This document shows, one piece after another, positions 1 through 7,938 of a stretch of 30,277 bases of DNA. A program made the translations under genes and the position numbers. The stretch spans positions 1-30,277 of the forward strand of contig NZ_JBNATX010000027.1 in NCBI RefSeq assembly GCF_049701115.1, written 5' to 3'. This DNA comes from Thermoanaerobacter sp049701115. GTDB lineage: Bacteria > Bacillota > Thermoanaerobacteria > Thermoanaerobacterales > Thermoanaerobacteraceae. The notes under the pieces were generated by a model. The model was not told where the DNA came from. It made no database searches and worked only from the letters and a program-made list of their open reading frames with translations. Position 1 is the first letter of the stretch. Every line of letters begins with the position of its first letter.

Positions 1-55
1 TGTCATGTCCATCCAAGCCGGGTTTCGCCACCAGTACCCTTATTGGCCTTTCCAT
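1..55 (-). CDS. Methylmalonyl-CoA mutase small (B12-binding) subunit, N-terminal fragment
   Basis: Only the first 18 codons are present; the gene runs off the left edge. The peptide MERPIRVLVAKPGLDGHD is the typical opening of the free-standing cobalamin-binding subunit. It ends inside the DxHxxG motif, whose histidine (His17 here) is the lower axial ligand of cobalt. An SD (AGGAGGG) lies just upstream of the ATG. The gene follows the catalytic subunit by about 18 bases in the same direction, so the two are surely co-expressed. Together they would form adenosylcobalamin-dependent methylmalonyl-CoA mutase, which interconverts succinyl-CoA and R-methylmalonyl-CoA in the cytoplasm. Confidence 0.9.
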   Translation of the reverse strand, partial: MERPIRVLVAKPGLDGHD

Positions 56-73
56 TTTTATGCCCTCCTAATT

Positions 74-1753
74 TCAGAATATTATTTGCTGCTGATACTC
101 TCCAAAAACAGATCTTAAGACGTCTGTTATTTCTCCTAATGTAGCATATTCTCTTACTGCATCCAGTATCCATGGCATCAAATTGTCATCACCTTCTGCT
201 GCTTTTTTTAAGGCTTTCAAAGCTTTTTCTACTCGATTATTATCCCTCATTTCCTTTACTTTCTTTATTTTTTCTCTTTGAACTATTTCTACCTGCGGGT
301 CGACTTTTAAAAGATTCTTTGGGGGCTCTTCTTCCATCTGAAATTTGTTAAGCCCTACTATTATTCTTTTCCCTGACTCAATCTCCATCTGATACCTGTA
401 GGCACTTTCTTGAATTTCTCTTTGCATATAACCTAAATCTATCGCTTTTACAGCTCCTCCCAGTTCATCTATCTTTTTTATATACTCAAAAGCTCTCTTT
501 TCTATCTCATCCGTCAGGTATTCGACATAGTAAGATCCCGCCAACGGGTCTGGCGTGTCACAGACGCCACTTTCATAAGCTATTATCTGCTGTGTCCTTA
601 GAGCAATTCTCACAGAATCCTCCGTAGGAAGAGCCAGTGCCTCGTCTCTGCTGTTTGTGTGAAGTGACTGAGTCCCCCCTAATACCGCTGCTAACGCTTG
701 AATTGTCACTCTTATTATGTTGTTGTCAGGTTGCTGAGCAGTCAAAGTAGATCCAGCCGTCTGAGTGTGGAATCTCATCATCATAGAACGAGGGTCTTTA
801 GCCCCAAATCTTTCCTTCATTATCTTCGCCCACATTCTTCTGGCAGCTCTAAATTTCGCTACCTCTTCAAACAAGTCATTATGGGCACTAAAGAAGAAAG
901 AAATCCTCGGTGCAAATTCATCAACATCTAATCCTGCTTTTATCGCCGCTTCCACGTATGCTATAGCATTCGCAAGGGTAAATGCAACTTCCTGCACAGC
1001 TGTTGCTCCTGCTTCCCTCATGTGATAACCGCTTATGCTTATTGTGTTCCATTTGGGAACATACTTAGAACAGTATTCGAATATATTGGTGATAAGCCTC
1101 ATGGAAGGACCTGTTGGGAAAATATAGGTGCCTCTTGCCACATATTCCTTTAATATGTCATTTTGTATAGTACCATTCAGCTTGTCAGGAGATACTCCTT
1201 GCTTTTCAGCAACCGCAATGTACATAGCAAGCAGTATAGCAGCTGGAGCATTTATCGTCATAGAAGTACTCACTTTATCAAGCGGAATACCATCGAGCAA
1301 TATCTCCATATCGTAAAGAGAATCTATAGCTACTCCTACTTTGCCCACTTCTCCTTCGGCCATAGGATGGTCTGAATCGTATCCTATTTGAGTTGGAAGA
1401 TCAAAAGCCACACTTAACCCTGTTTGCCCTTGCTCTAAGAGGTATTTAAACCTCTTATTAGATTCTTCGGCAGTGCCGTAACCGGCGTATTGCCTCATTG
1501 TCCAAAATCTTCCTCGGTACATGGTGGGCTGTACGCCTCTGGTATATGGATATTCTCCCGGAAATCCTAATTTCTCTAAATAATCAAAATCCTTTAAATC
1601 TTCCGGCGTATAAATTGGCTTTATTTCAATCTCTGATGTGGTTTTAAATTCTTCTTTTCTTTCAGGAAATTTCGCAATGGCTTTGCCTCTTTGATTCTTT
1701 TCCCAGTCTTCTCTTTTCGTTTTTATCTCTTCAATCTTTTTTTCATCGTACAT
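74..1753 (-). CDS. mcmA: Methylmalonyl-CoA mutase large (catalytic) subunit
   Basis: This 559-residue protein is the TIM-barrel, acyl-CoA-binding part of the mutase without the B12 domain, which is encoded separately downstream. From the chosen start, Tyr89 (MRQY), Arg207 (VARGTY) and His244 (SGYH) fall at the same numbers as the active-site residues of the Propionibacterium enzyme. Tyr and Arg are expected for methylmalonyl-CoA; isobutyryl-CoA mutases have Phe and Gln there. The ATG at 1753 is preferred to the one at 1759: the AAAGGAGG SD is 8 bases from the former and only 2 from the latter. The gene has its own promoter and probably forms a two-gene operon with the B12 subunit. No MeaB chaperone or epimerase gene is visible in the window. 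Confidence 0.93.
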   Translation of the reverse strand: MYDEKKIEEIKTKREDWEKNQRGKAIAKFPERKEEFKTTSEIEIKPIYTPEDLKDFDYLEKLGFPGEYPYTRGVQPTMYRGRFWTMRQYAGYGTAEESNKRFKYLLEQGQTGLSVAFDLPTQIGYDSDHPMAEGEVGKVGVAIDSLYDMEILLDGIPLDKVSTSMTINAPAAILLAMYIAVAEKQGVSPDKLNGTIQNDILKEYVARGTYIFPTGPSMRLITNIFEYCSKYVPKWNTISISGYHMREAGATAVQEVAFTLANAIAYVEAAIKAGLDVDEFAPRISFFFSAHNDLFEEVAKFRAARRMWAKIMKERFGAKDPRSMMMRFHTQTAGSTLTAQQPDNNIIRVTIQALAAVLGGTQSLHTNSRDEALALPTEDSVRIALRTQQIIAYESGVCDTPDPLAGSYYVEYLTDEIEKRAFEYIKKIDELGGAVKAIDLGYMQREIQESAYRYQMEIESGKRIIVGLNKFQMEEEPPKNLLKVDPQVEIVQREKIKKVKEMRDNNRVEKALKALKKAAEGDDNLMPWILDAVREYATLGEITDVLRSVFGEYQQQIIF

Positions 1754-1784
1754 GTACATTCCCTCCTTTAATCTTCCCTTCTAC

Positions 1785-1813
1785 ATTATAGCATAATTTT
1801 TAACAATTGTTTA
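1785..1813 (-). promoter_or_regulatory. SigA-type promoter of the methylmalonyl-CoA mutase genes
   Basis: Reading the minus strand, TAAACA (1808-1813) is followed after 17 bases by a perfect TATAAT (1785-1790), about 30 bases before the mutase start. The -35 box overlaps a 10-bp palindrome AACAATTGTT (1802-1811) that could be an operator, but no regulator can be named. Confidence 0.6.
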
Positions 1814-1830
1814 CCTTTTCAAGAAAAATA

Positions 1831-1858
1831 TAAAGAAAAGCGGCAGAACTCTGCCGCT
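1831..1858 (-). terminator. Intrinsic terminator ending the kinase-fhs transcript
   Basis: On the minus strand AGCGGCAG and CTGCCGCT form an 8-bp stem with a 4-base loop, followed by a U-rich run. The stem overlaps the stop codon of the small protein gene. It separates this transcript from the mutase promoter. Confidence 0.8.
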
Positions 1859-2222
1859 AATTAGACATCTCCCTTATAACTTCTTCTAATTCCTTTACTA
1901 TCTCATCTATTCCAAAGTAGTTTTTCTGCATTTTTAGTTTGGAAAGCAACCTCCTATACTGCTTTAAAGTCCCCATTACAATAACATCCGAACGGTCCAC
2001 ACTCATGTTCACACAGCCTCTTGCAACAGCAGCTTCTCCACCAGCCGCCAGCATCTCCTGTTTTACAATATTTGCGGCAGCAGGGTGGACATCGTAAAGC
2101 TTGACCACCCTGAAAACTGCCTTTGGAGCCATTATATCAACAGAAATCTCTTCAGCTTTTATTTGGCTTAACTCTCTTTTGGCCTCTGATAAATTATCTA
2201 TCTTCAAAACCTCTCTCCTCAT
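1857..2222 (-). CDS. Small folate-associated protein resembling the N-terminal domain of clostridial dihydropteroate synthases
   Basis: This 121-residue soluble protein has no signal peptide or membrane segment. Its central part (MAPKAVFRVVKL, then VHPAAANIVKQEMLAAGGEA and a MGTLKQYRRL segment) resembles, from memory, the N-terminal extension of dihydropteroate synthases in clostridia and Thermoanaerobacter. The catalytic TIM barrel is absent, so it is not itself a synthase. It starts 9 bases after the formate-THF ligase stop and ends at a terminator, so it is the last gene of that transcript, which supports a folate or one-carbon role. The SD is weak (AGGGA), suggesting translation coupled to fhs. 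The reading frame is secure, the family link moderate, and the function unknown. Confidence 0.6.
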   Translation of the reverse strand: MRREVLKIDNLSEAKRELSQIKAEEISVDIMAPKAVFRVVKLYDVHPAAANIVKQEMLAAGGEAAVARGCVNMSVDRSDVIVMGTLKQYRRLLSKLKMQKNYFGIDEIVKELEEVIREMSN

Positions 2223-2231
2223 TTTCAGTCC

Positions 2232-3899
2232 CTAGAACAACCCCTTTATTCTACCATTTTCATCTATATCTATGTTCTCAGCGGCAGGGTGTTTTGGAAG
2301 CCCTGGCATTGTCATTATGTCACCTGTCAGAGCGACTATAAACCCGGCACCTCTAGAAATTCTTAATTCTCTTACGGTTATCTTAAATCCTCTAGGACGC
2401 CCTAAAAGCTTGGGGTCATCTGACAGAGAATACTGGGTCTTAGCTACTACTATGGGCATCTTGTCAAGTCCTAATTTCTCTATATTAGCTATATCCTTTA
2501 AAGCACTTGCAGTATATTCTACGCCGTCAGCCCCGTATATCTCAGTAGCGATTATGTGTAGCTTATCTTTTATAGGCAAGTTTACATCGTACAGGAACCT
2601 GAAATTAGAGGGAGTGTCCGCAGCTTTTATCACTTTTTCAGCAAGTTCTATTCCGCCTTCTCCACCTTTCTCCCAGACCTCTGCAACAGCCATATCAACA
2701 CCTATTCTGTCACAAGCTTTTCTCACTTCATCAATTTCTTTTTCTGTGTCGTAAAGGAATTTATTTAAAGCTACTACGACGGGTACACCAAACTTCCTCA
2801 CATTCTCTACCTGCTTCTCAAGATTCTCAATTCCTCTTCTTACAGCCTCTACATCTTCCTTTTGGAGATCTTCTTTCTTTACTCCTCCATGCATTTTTAA
2901 TGCTCTTATTGTAGCTACAACAACAGCAGCATTAGGAGTAAGACCACCTATCCTCGCCTTCACATCGAAAAATTTTTCTGCTCCAAGGTCTGCTCCAAAA
3001 CCTGCTTCTGTCACCAGATAATCTGCAAGCTTTAAACCATATTTTGTTGCAATCAAGCTGTTGCATCCGTGAGCGATATTTGCAAAAGGACCTCCATGAA
3101 CAAAAGCTGGAACGTTTTCAATCGTCTGTACCAAATTAGGCTTTATAGCATCCTTTAAAAGCACTGCCATTGCCCCATCTGCTTTTAAATCCCTTGCAGT
3201 TACAGGATTTCCATCTTTGTCATAAGCTACTATTATATCCCCCAGCCTTCTTTTTAAATCCATTAAATCATGAGAAAGACATAAAATCGCCATTATCTCT
3301 GAAGCAACCGTTATTATAAAGCCATCTTGCCTTGGAAAGCCGTTAGCCTTTCCTCCTAAACCCACTATTATTTCCCTTAAAGCCCTGTCATTCATGTCCA
3401 TTGCTCTTTTCCACGTTATAGTCCTTATATCGATATTTAGCTCATTCCCATGGTGAATGTGATTGTCAATCATAGCAGCCAGCAAATTGTGAGCCGCTGT
3501 AATAGCATGTATATCTCCAGTAAAATGCAAATTTATATCTTCCATAGGTACTACTTGAGAATAACCGCCTCCAGCTGCTCCCCCTTTTATTCCAAAGGAA
3601 GGACCCAAAGAAGGCTCTCTCAAGGCTATCATGGCTTTTTTCCCTAACTTTGCAAGAGCTTGCCCCAATCCTACAGTCGTAGTGGTCTTTCCCTCTCCAG
3701 CAGGGGTGGGAGTTATAGCCGTAACAAGTATGAGCTTACCGTCTTTTCTGTCTTTAATCTTATCCCACAAAGCGGGGGAAATCTTAGCTTTATATTTGCC
3801 GTAATATTCCAGATAATCCTCCTCAATGCCCAATTTTGCTGCCACATCTCTTATATGCAGCATCTTCGCTTCCTGAGCTATTTCAATATCTGATTTCAT
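2232..3899 (-). CDS. fhs: Formate--tetrahydrofolate ligase
   Basis: This enzyme makes 10-formyl-THF from formate, THF and ATP in the cytoplasm. It feeds purine synthesis, serine/glycine interconversion and, in acetogens, the methyl branch of the Wood-Ljungdahl pathway. The protein is full length at 555 residues. Near residue 65 it carries the family P-loop (TPAGEGKTTTTVGLGQAL), and further on the conserved HGGPFANIAHGCNS segment. The ATG follows a GGAGGGG SD. It lies 20 bases downstream of the histidine kinase stop with no terminator between, so they are probably co-transcribed. No folD, metF or CODH/ACS gene is nearby, so acetogenesis cannot be concluded from this window. Confidence 0.97.
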   Translation of the reverse strand: MKSDIEIAQEAKMLHIRDVAAKLGIEEDYLEYYGKYKAKISPALWDKIKDRKDGKLILVTAITPTPAGEGKTTTTVGLGQALAKLGKKAMIALREPSLGPSFGIKGGAAGGGYSQVVPMEDINLHFTGDIHAITAAHNLLAAMIDNHIHHGNELNIDIRTITWKRAMDMNDRALREIIVGLGGKANGFPRQDGFIITVASEIMAILCLSHDLMDLKRRLGDIIVAYDKDGNPVTARDLKADGAMAVLLKDAIKPNLVQTIENVPAFVHGGPFANIAHGCNSLIATKYGLKLADYLVTEAGFGADLGAEKFFDVKARIGGLTPNAAVVVATIRALKMHGGVKKEDLQKEDVEAVRRGIENLEKQVENVRKFGVPVVVALNKFLYDTEKEIDEVRKACDRIGVDMAVAEVWEKGGEGGIELAEKVIKAADTPSNFRFLYDVNLPIKDKLHIIATEIYGADGVEYTASALKDIANIEKLGLDKMPIVVAKTQYSLSDDPKLLGRPRGFKITVRELRISRGAGFIVALTGDIMTMPGLPKHPAAENIDIDENGRIKGLF

Positions 3900-3919
3900 A
3901 ACAAATCCCCTCCAGCTTT

Positions 3920-5308
3920 TTATTTTTCTCCCAAAACAACTTTTACAAGAGTTCCTTTCCCTTTCTTGCTGTAAATTTTAAGGTCTCCGTTGTACATCTC
4001 AGCAATGCTCTTACAGATGGCAAGCCCCAATCCCGTTCCATCCTTCTTAGTTGTGAAAAGAGGCTCTACTACTCTTTTTAAATACTTCCTGTCTATACCA
4101 CCCCCGTTATCAGCTATTCTCAAAATCAATTTTTTTAAATATGGACTGTACTTCGTACTTAATACTATTTTACCATTATCACCAACAGCATGCATAGCAT
4201 TTTGAACAATATTTAGTATAAGCTGTTTTATGTGATTTTTATCTATCTTCATGAGGGGAATTTCACCAAATTTTTTCTTAAATTTGATGCCTTTTTTTAA
4301 CATCTCTGCTTCAAAAAGAAGAATGTATTGGTCAATTATTGCATTTACATCTATTTCTTTCTCTTCCTCCTCTTCTTCACTGGTCTTTACTATACCCAAA
4401 TAATTTCTTATAAGCCCCAACACTCTATCTACTTCATCCAGTATAGTTTCATAATAGGTAAAGCTTTCAGGATGTTTCACCTGCAGTAGCTGGATAAATC
4501 CTTTTATGGAAGTCAAGGAATTTTTTATTTCGTGAATAGTATTAGCAGCAAATTCTCCCGCAATCGTGTATCTCTCTGTCTGCTCCATCAGCTTTTTATA
4601 CCTTAAATCTTCTGTAATATCTTTTGCAATGATAATCTTCCAGTGGTTGTTCATCAGTTTGCCATATTTTAGCAAAAGTATTCTTTCTTCATTTCCATCT
4701 TGGGAAGGAATAACAATCTTTTCTCCTCTCAAAAGACTTATTTCAGAAAAATCCGGTTTGAACTTTTTAACCAAGTCCAAAAATTTTGCATTTACAAATT
4801 TAGCATATTTTATCCCAAAAAGCTCACAGGCCTTGTTGTTCACGTAAACCACATTAAATTTACCATCTACTACTATTACTCCTTCCTCCGTCACTTCAAG
4901 CACATTTGTGGAAGCCTTAAACAAGTCGAGAGGATAAGCAAAATGCCCCTTAGCGTAATCTCTTAGTTTTACAAACCCTAAATAAGCAATCTTTTCTCCT
5001 GCAGTATTCGTTATGGGACTGAATTTTATCCCAAAAGACATGCGTATATTGTATTTCCCAGTTAATTCTATTATAAGCCCTTCCTCATAAGGTCCTATTT
5101 CTTTATATTTTAATACATTATGGAAAAAATAGTCATAATCTTCCACATCATCGTGGGTATAACCCAAGACATCCAACAAACGGGTATTTATATGAACCAC
5201 TTTCCCTTTTAAATCCTTTAAAACAAAAAAATCATGTGCATTGTCGAGAAGATTGGATATCCATTGTAGCGAATTTTTCTGCGTCGAGGATGGTTTAGAA
5301 CTTTTCAT
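3920..5308 (-). CDS. Cytoplasmic PAS-domain sensor histidine kinase, probable orphan sporulation kinase
   Basis: This 462-residue protein has no membrane segment. Two PAS-like regions (about 15-125 and 130-235) precede a HisKA domain with the phospho-acceptor His259 (NTIHEIKN). An acidic linker (EEEEEEKE, about 311-318) leads to an HATPase domain with the N box near 366-370, G1 DNGGG near 400 and GTGLGL near 424. No response regulator is adjacent, so it is an orphan. That architecture, the soluble PAS input and a SigH-type promoter resemble Bacillus KinA-type kinases feeding Spo0A; this role is inference. The ATG at 5308 is chosen over 5323 because a GGAGG lies 8 bases before it. It is followed closely by fhs. 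Confidence 0.88.
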   Translation of the reverse strand: MKSSKPSSTQKNSLQWISNLLDNAHDFFVLKDLKGKVVHINTRLLDVLGYTHDDVEDYDYFFHNVLKYKEIGPYEEGLIIELTGKYNIRMSFGIKFSPITNTAGEKIAYLGFVKLRDYAKGHFAYPLDLFKASTNVLEVTEEGVIVVDGKFNVVYVNNKACELFGIKYAKFVNAKFLDLVKKFKPDFSEISLLRGEKIVIPSQDGNEERILLLKYGKLMNNHWKIIIAKDITEDLRYKKLMEQTERYTIAGEFAANTIHEIKNSLTSIKGFIQLLQVKHPESFTYYETILDEVDRVLGLIRNYLGIVKTSEEEEEEKEIDVNAIIDQYILLFEAEMLKKGIKFKKKFGEIPLMKIDKNHIKQLILNIVQNAMHAVGDNGKIVLSTKYSPYLKKLILRIADNGGGIDRKYLKRVVEPLFTTKKDGTGLGLAICKSIAEMYNGDLKIYSKKGKGTLVKVVLGEK

Positions 5309-5364
5309 GACTTTTCCCTCCATTTTCCTCCCTTATCTTTTGTGAGGAAACGCTCCTATTAATT

Positions 5365-5394
5365 ATATTAGACATAAACAGGCAAAATTCCTCC
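5365..5394 (-). promoter_or_regulatory. SigH-type promoter of the histidine kinase-fhs operon
   Basis: On the minus strand GGAGGAATT (5386-5394), 12 bases, then GTCTAATAT (5365-5373). The Bacillus SigH consensus is RNAGGAWWW, 11-12 bases, RNNGAATWW; only one base (T for G in GAAT) deviates. A TATAAT overlaps the -10 side, but no good SigA -35 lies 17 bases upstream. A closely similar element precedes nanE. Confidence 0.55.
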
Positions 5395-5433
5395 TTCTTT
5401 TCAATAATTTTTTTATTGTTAACTAAAGTTTGT

Positions 5434-5472
5434 ATAAAAAAAATTGTATAAGTCTTTCGACTTATACAATTT
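5434..5472 (-). terminator. Intrinsic terminator after ftsH
   Basis: On the minus strand AAATTGTATAAGTC and GACTTATACAATTT form a perfect 14-bp stem closed by a GAAA tetraloop and followed by eight T. It overlaps the ftsH stop codon. Confidence 0.9.
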
Positions 5473-7306
5473 AGGCAAAAGAAACCCCTTCTATTTCCTC
5501 TCCATTAAACACTTTTTCAAACTCTTCTGCGTTGAGTTTCTCTTTTTCCATAAGGGCTTTTGCCACTCTATGAAGTTTTTCTATATTATCTCTAAGAAGG
5601 CTTTCCGCCCTCTGATAAGCTTCTTCTATTATTCTCTTTATCTCCCTGTCTATCTCTGCAGCCACTTCCTCGCTGTAGTTTCTTGTCCTTCCTAAATCCC
5701 TTCCCAAAAACACTTCTTCACTCTTAGTACCAAAAGTCATAGGACCTAACCTGTCGCTCATTCCGTATTCTGTCACCATTTTTCTGGCAATATTAGTCGC
5801 CCTCTCTATATCGTTCTGAGCACCGGTGCTTATATCATTTAGCACTAACTTCTCAGCAGCACGCCCCCCCAAAAGGTGAACTATTTCATCCATCATCTCT
5901 GACTTTGACATGTAGTACTTGTCTTCTTCTGGCAGAAGCATCGTATAACCGCCTGCTCTTCCTCTTGGTATTATAGTAACCTCGTGAACCGGTGGAGTCG
6001 TAGGCAAAAGTTTTGCTACGACAGCATGGCCTGCTTCGTGATATGCAACCAGCTTTTTATCCTTTTCAGACATTATCCTACTTCTTTTCTCAGGCCCAGC
6101 TATAACTCTTGTTATAGCCTCCTCCAATTCTGCCATAGTTATTTGTTTTAGCCCCTTTCTCGCCGCCAGTAAAGCCGCTTCATTCATTACATTTTCCAGG
6201 TCGGCTCCTGTAAATCCAGGAGTTCTCCTGGCAATAACTTGAAGGGATACATCAGGTGCTAAGGGTTTATTCCTTGCATGTATTTTTAAAATTTCTTCTC
6301 TTCCTTTTATGTCAGGTATATTGACCACAATATGCCTGTCAAATCTTCCAGGTCTTAAAAGAGCCGGGTCCAATATGTCAGGCCTATTTGTAGCAGCAAT
6401 TACAATTATTCCCTCATTTATGCTAAAGCCATCCATTTCGACTAGCAACTGGTTCAGGGTTTGCTCCCTTTCATCATGCCCTCCTCCTAAACCCGCTCCT
6501 CTCTGTCTACCTACAGCGTCAATTTCATCTATAAATACTATGCAAGGAGCATTTTTCTTCGCCTGTTCGAAAAGGTCTCTAACTCTTGCAGCTCCAACAC
6601 CTACAAACATCTCCACAAAATCAGAACCACTTATACTGAAAAAAGGAACCCCTGCTTCTCCTGCAACAGCCCTTGCTAAAAGAGTCTTACCCGTACCAGG
6701 TGGCCCTACTAAAAGCACTCCTTTGGGTATTCTCGCTCCCAGTTCAATGAACTTTTTTGGGTATTTCAAAAACTCTACAATCTCTTGGAGTTCTTCTTTT
6801 TCTTCATCTGCACCCGCCACATCGTTGAACGTAACCCTTTTGTCTTTGTCTGTTATCATTCTGGCTCTACTTTTCCCAAAAGACATCACCCTGCTTCCTC
6901 CCCCGCCTTGCGCTTGCTGCATGAAAATATACCAGAAAAGGATGAGTACTCCAACAAGAAACAGGGAAGGAAGCATCTGAACCCACCAAGGTGGCCCTAC
7001 TTCTGGCTCATATTTAAAGTCTAATTTCCCCTGTAATATATACGGATCTACAAAAGACATAAAATTGGTGATATCGGGTACACTGCTTTCAAACTCGGTA
7101 CCATTTTTGAAGATCCCTTTTACCTGCTTGCCCGAAAGGGTAATGCTCTTTATTTGATTTGCACTTATATACCTCACAAGCTCCCCATAGTCTATCTTAG
7201 TGACCTGTGGTGTAGCCTGTGAGTAGAGCTGGACCATCGCATATATGGCTATAAAAATAAGAAGATAAAGTACCATGCTCCTGAAAATCTTGTTATTATC
7301 TTTCAA
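5471..7306 (-). CDS. ftsH: ATP-dependent zinc metalloprotease FtsH
   Basis: This membrane-anchored AAA+ protease degrades misfolded membrane proteins and short-lived regulators. From the chosen start it has 611 residues: a transmembrane helix near 10-30, an extracytoplasmic domain, a second helix near 110-130, Walker A GPPGTGKT (201-208), Walker B IVFIDEIDA, the SRH motif with NRPDILDPALLRPGR, and the zinc site HEAGH (423-427) with the third ligand Asp near 499. Translation should begin at the TTG at 7306. An AAGGAGG SD lies 8 bases before it, inside the longer frame that opens at 7324. The gene is downstream of hpt and tilS, the conserved Firmicutes order, and ends at a strong terminator. 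A weak promoter may lie in the 70-base gap after hpt. Confidence 0.97.
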   Translation of the reverse strand: MKDNNKIFRSMVLYLLIFIAIYAMVQLYSQATPQVTKIDYGELVRYISANQIKSITLSGKQVKGIFKNGTEFESSVPDITNFMSFVDPYILQGKLDFKYEPEVGPPWWVQMLPSLFLVGVLILFWYIFMQQAQGGGGSRVMSFGKSRARMITDKDKRVTFNDVAGADEEKEELQEIVEFLKYPKKFIELGARIPKGVLLVGPPGTGKTLLARAVAGEAGVPFFSISGSDFVEMFVGVGAARVRDLFEQAKKNAPCIVFIDEIDAVGRQRGAGLGGGHDEREQTLNQLLVEMDGFSINEGIIVIAATNRPDILDPALLRPGRFDRHIVVNIPDIKGREEILKIHARNKPLAPDVSLQVIARRTPGFTGADLENVMNEAALLAARKGLKQITMAELEEAITRVIAGPEKRSRIMSEKDKKLVAYHEAGHAVVAKLLPTTPPVHEVTIIPRGRAGGYTMLLPEEDKYYMSKSEMMDEIVHLLGGRAAEKLVLNDISTGAQNDIERATNIARKMVTEYGMSDRLGPMTFGTKSEEVFLGRDLGRTRNYSEEVAAEIDREIKRIIEEAYQRAESLLRDNIEKLHRVAKALMEKEKLNAEEFEKVFNGEEIEGVSFA

Positions 7307-7376
7307 ACAAGGCCCCTCCTTCAAACAAGTCCCACTACTTTAATTTATAATACCACATAAAAGGCAAAAAACCAAA

Positions 7377-7925
7377 TCATTTATAAAGCTCAGGTTTCAA
7401 AACTCCTATAAAAGGAAGGTTTCTATACTTTTCTGCGTAATCAAGTCCGTACCCCACTACAAATTTATCAGGAATCTTAAAACCACAGTAATCCACCTTT
7501 ACATCCGCTTCTCTTCTTTCTGGCTTATCCAAAATAGTACAAATTCTAAGGCTTTTGGGCTTCCTCCCTAAAAGCGTTTCCTTAAGATAGGCAAGTGTAA
7601 GTCCACTATCTATAATATCCTCTACTATCAAGACATCTTTTCCCTCTATATCTATGTCATGGTCCTTTATTATCTTCACTATGCCAGAAGATTTAGTGGA
7701 AGATCCGTAGCTCGATACCGCCATGAAATCTATAGAAAGCGGTAAATCAATGGCTCGAGATAAATCTGACATAAACATTACTGCACCTTTCAAAACCCCG
7801 ATTAGCACTAAGTCTTTGCTCTCCTTATAATCTTTAGTTATGACCTCTCCAAGTTCTTTCACCTTTGCCTTGAGTTCTTCTTCTGTTATTAAAATTTCCT
7901 CTATATCTTCCATAGGGCTCGGCAT
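7377..7925 (-). CDS. hpt: Hypoxanthine (guanine) phosphoribosyltransferase
   Basis: This purine salvage enzyme transfers ribose phosphate from PRPP to hypoxanthine or guanine, giving IMP or GMP. The 182-residue protein has the PRPP-binding loop VLIVEDIIDSGLTLAYL near residue 100, the LKGAVMF segment near 45, and the conserved C-terminal DKFVVGYGLDYAEKYRNLP. It is very close, from memory, to the structurally studied Thermoanaerobacter tengcongensis enzyme, one of the clues to the source organism. The ATG has a GAGGAGG SD about 8 bases upstream. It starts 13 bases after the tilS stop, so the two are co-transcribed. Confidence 0.97.
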   Translation of the reverse strand: MPSPMEDIEEILITEEELKAKVKELGEVITKDYKESKDLVLIGVLKGAVMFMSDLSRAIDLPLSIDFMAVSSYGSSTKSSGIVKIIKDHDIDIEGKDVLIVEDIIDSGLTLAYLKETLLGRKPKSLRICTILDKPERREADVKVDYCGFKIPDKFVVGYGLDYAEKYRNLPFIGVLKPELYK

Positions 7926-7938
7926 AAAACTAACCTCC

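Noticed and set aside
74..1753. Isobutyryl-CoA mutase large subunit
   Set aside because: Similar in size and split, but Tyr89 and Arg207 are those of methylmalonyl-CoA mutase rather than Phe and Gln.
6309..6980. 223-codon open frame on the plus strand opposite ftsH
   Set aside because: It is the mirror of a strongly conserved FtsH coding region, has a low-complexity translation rich in Pro, Ser and Ala, and lacks an SD. The other long antisense frames (for example 2272-2754, 14942-15433 and 16586-17038) were rejected likewise.
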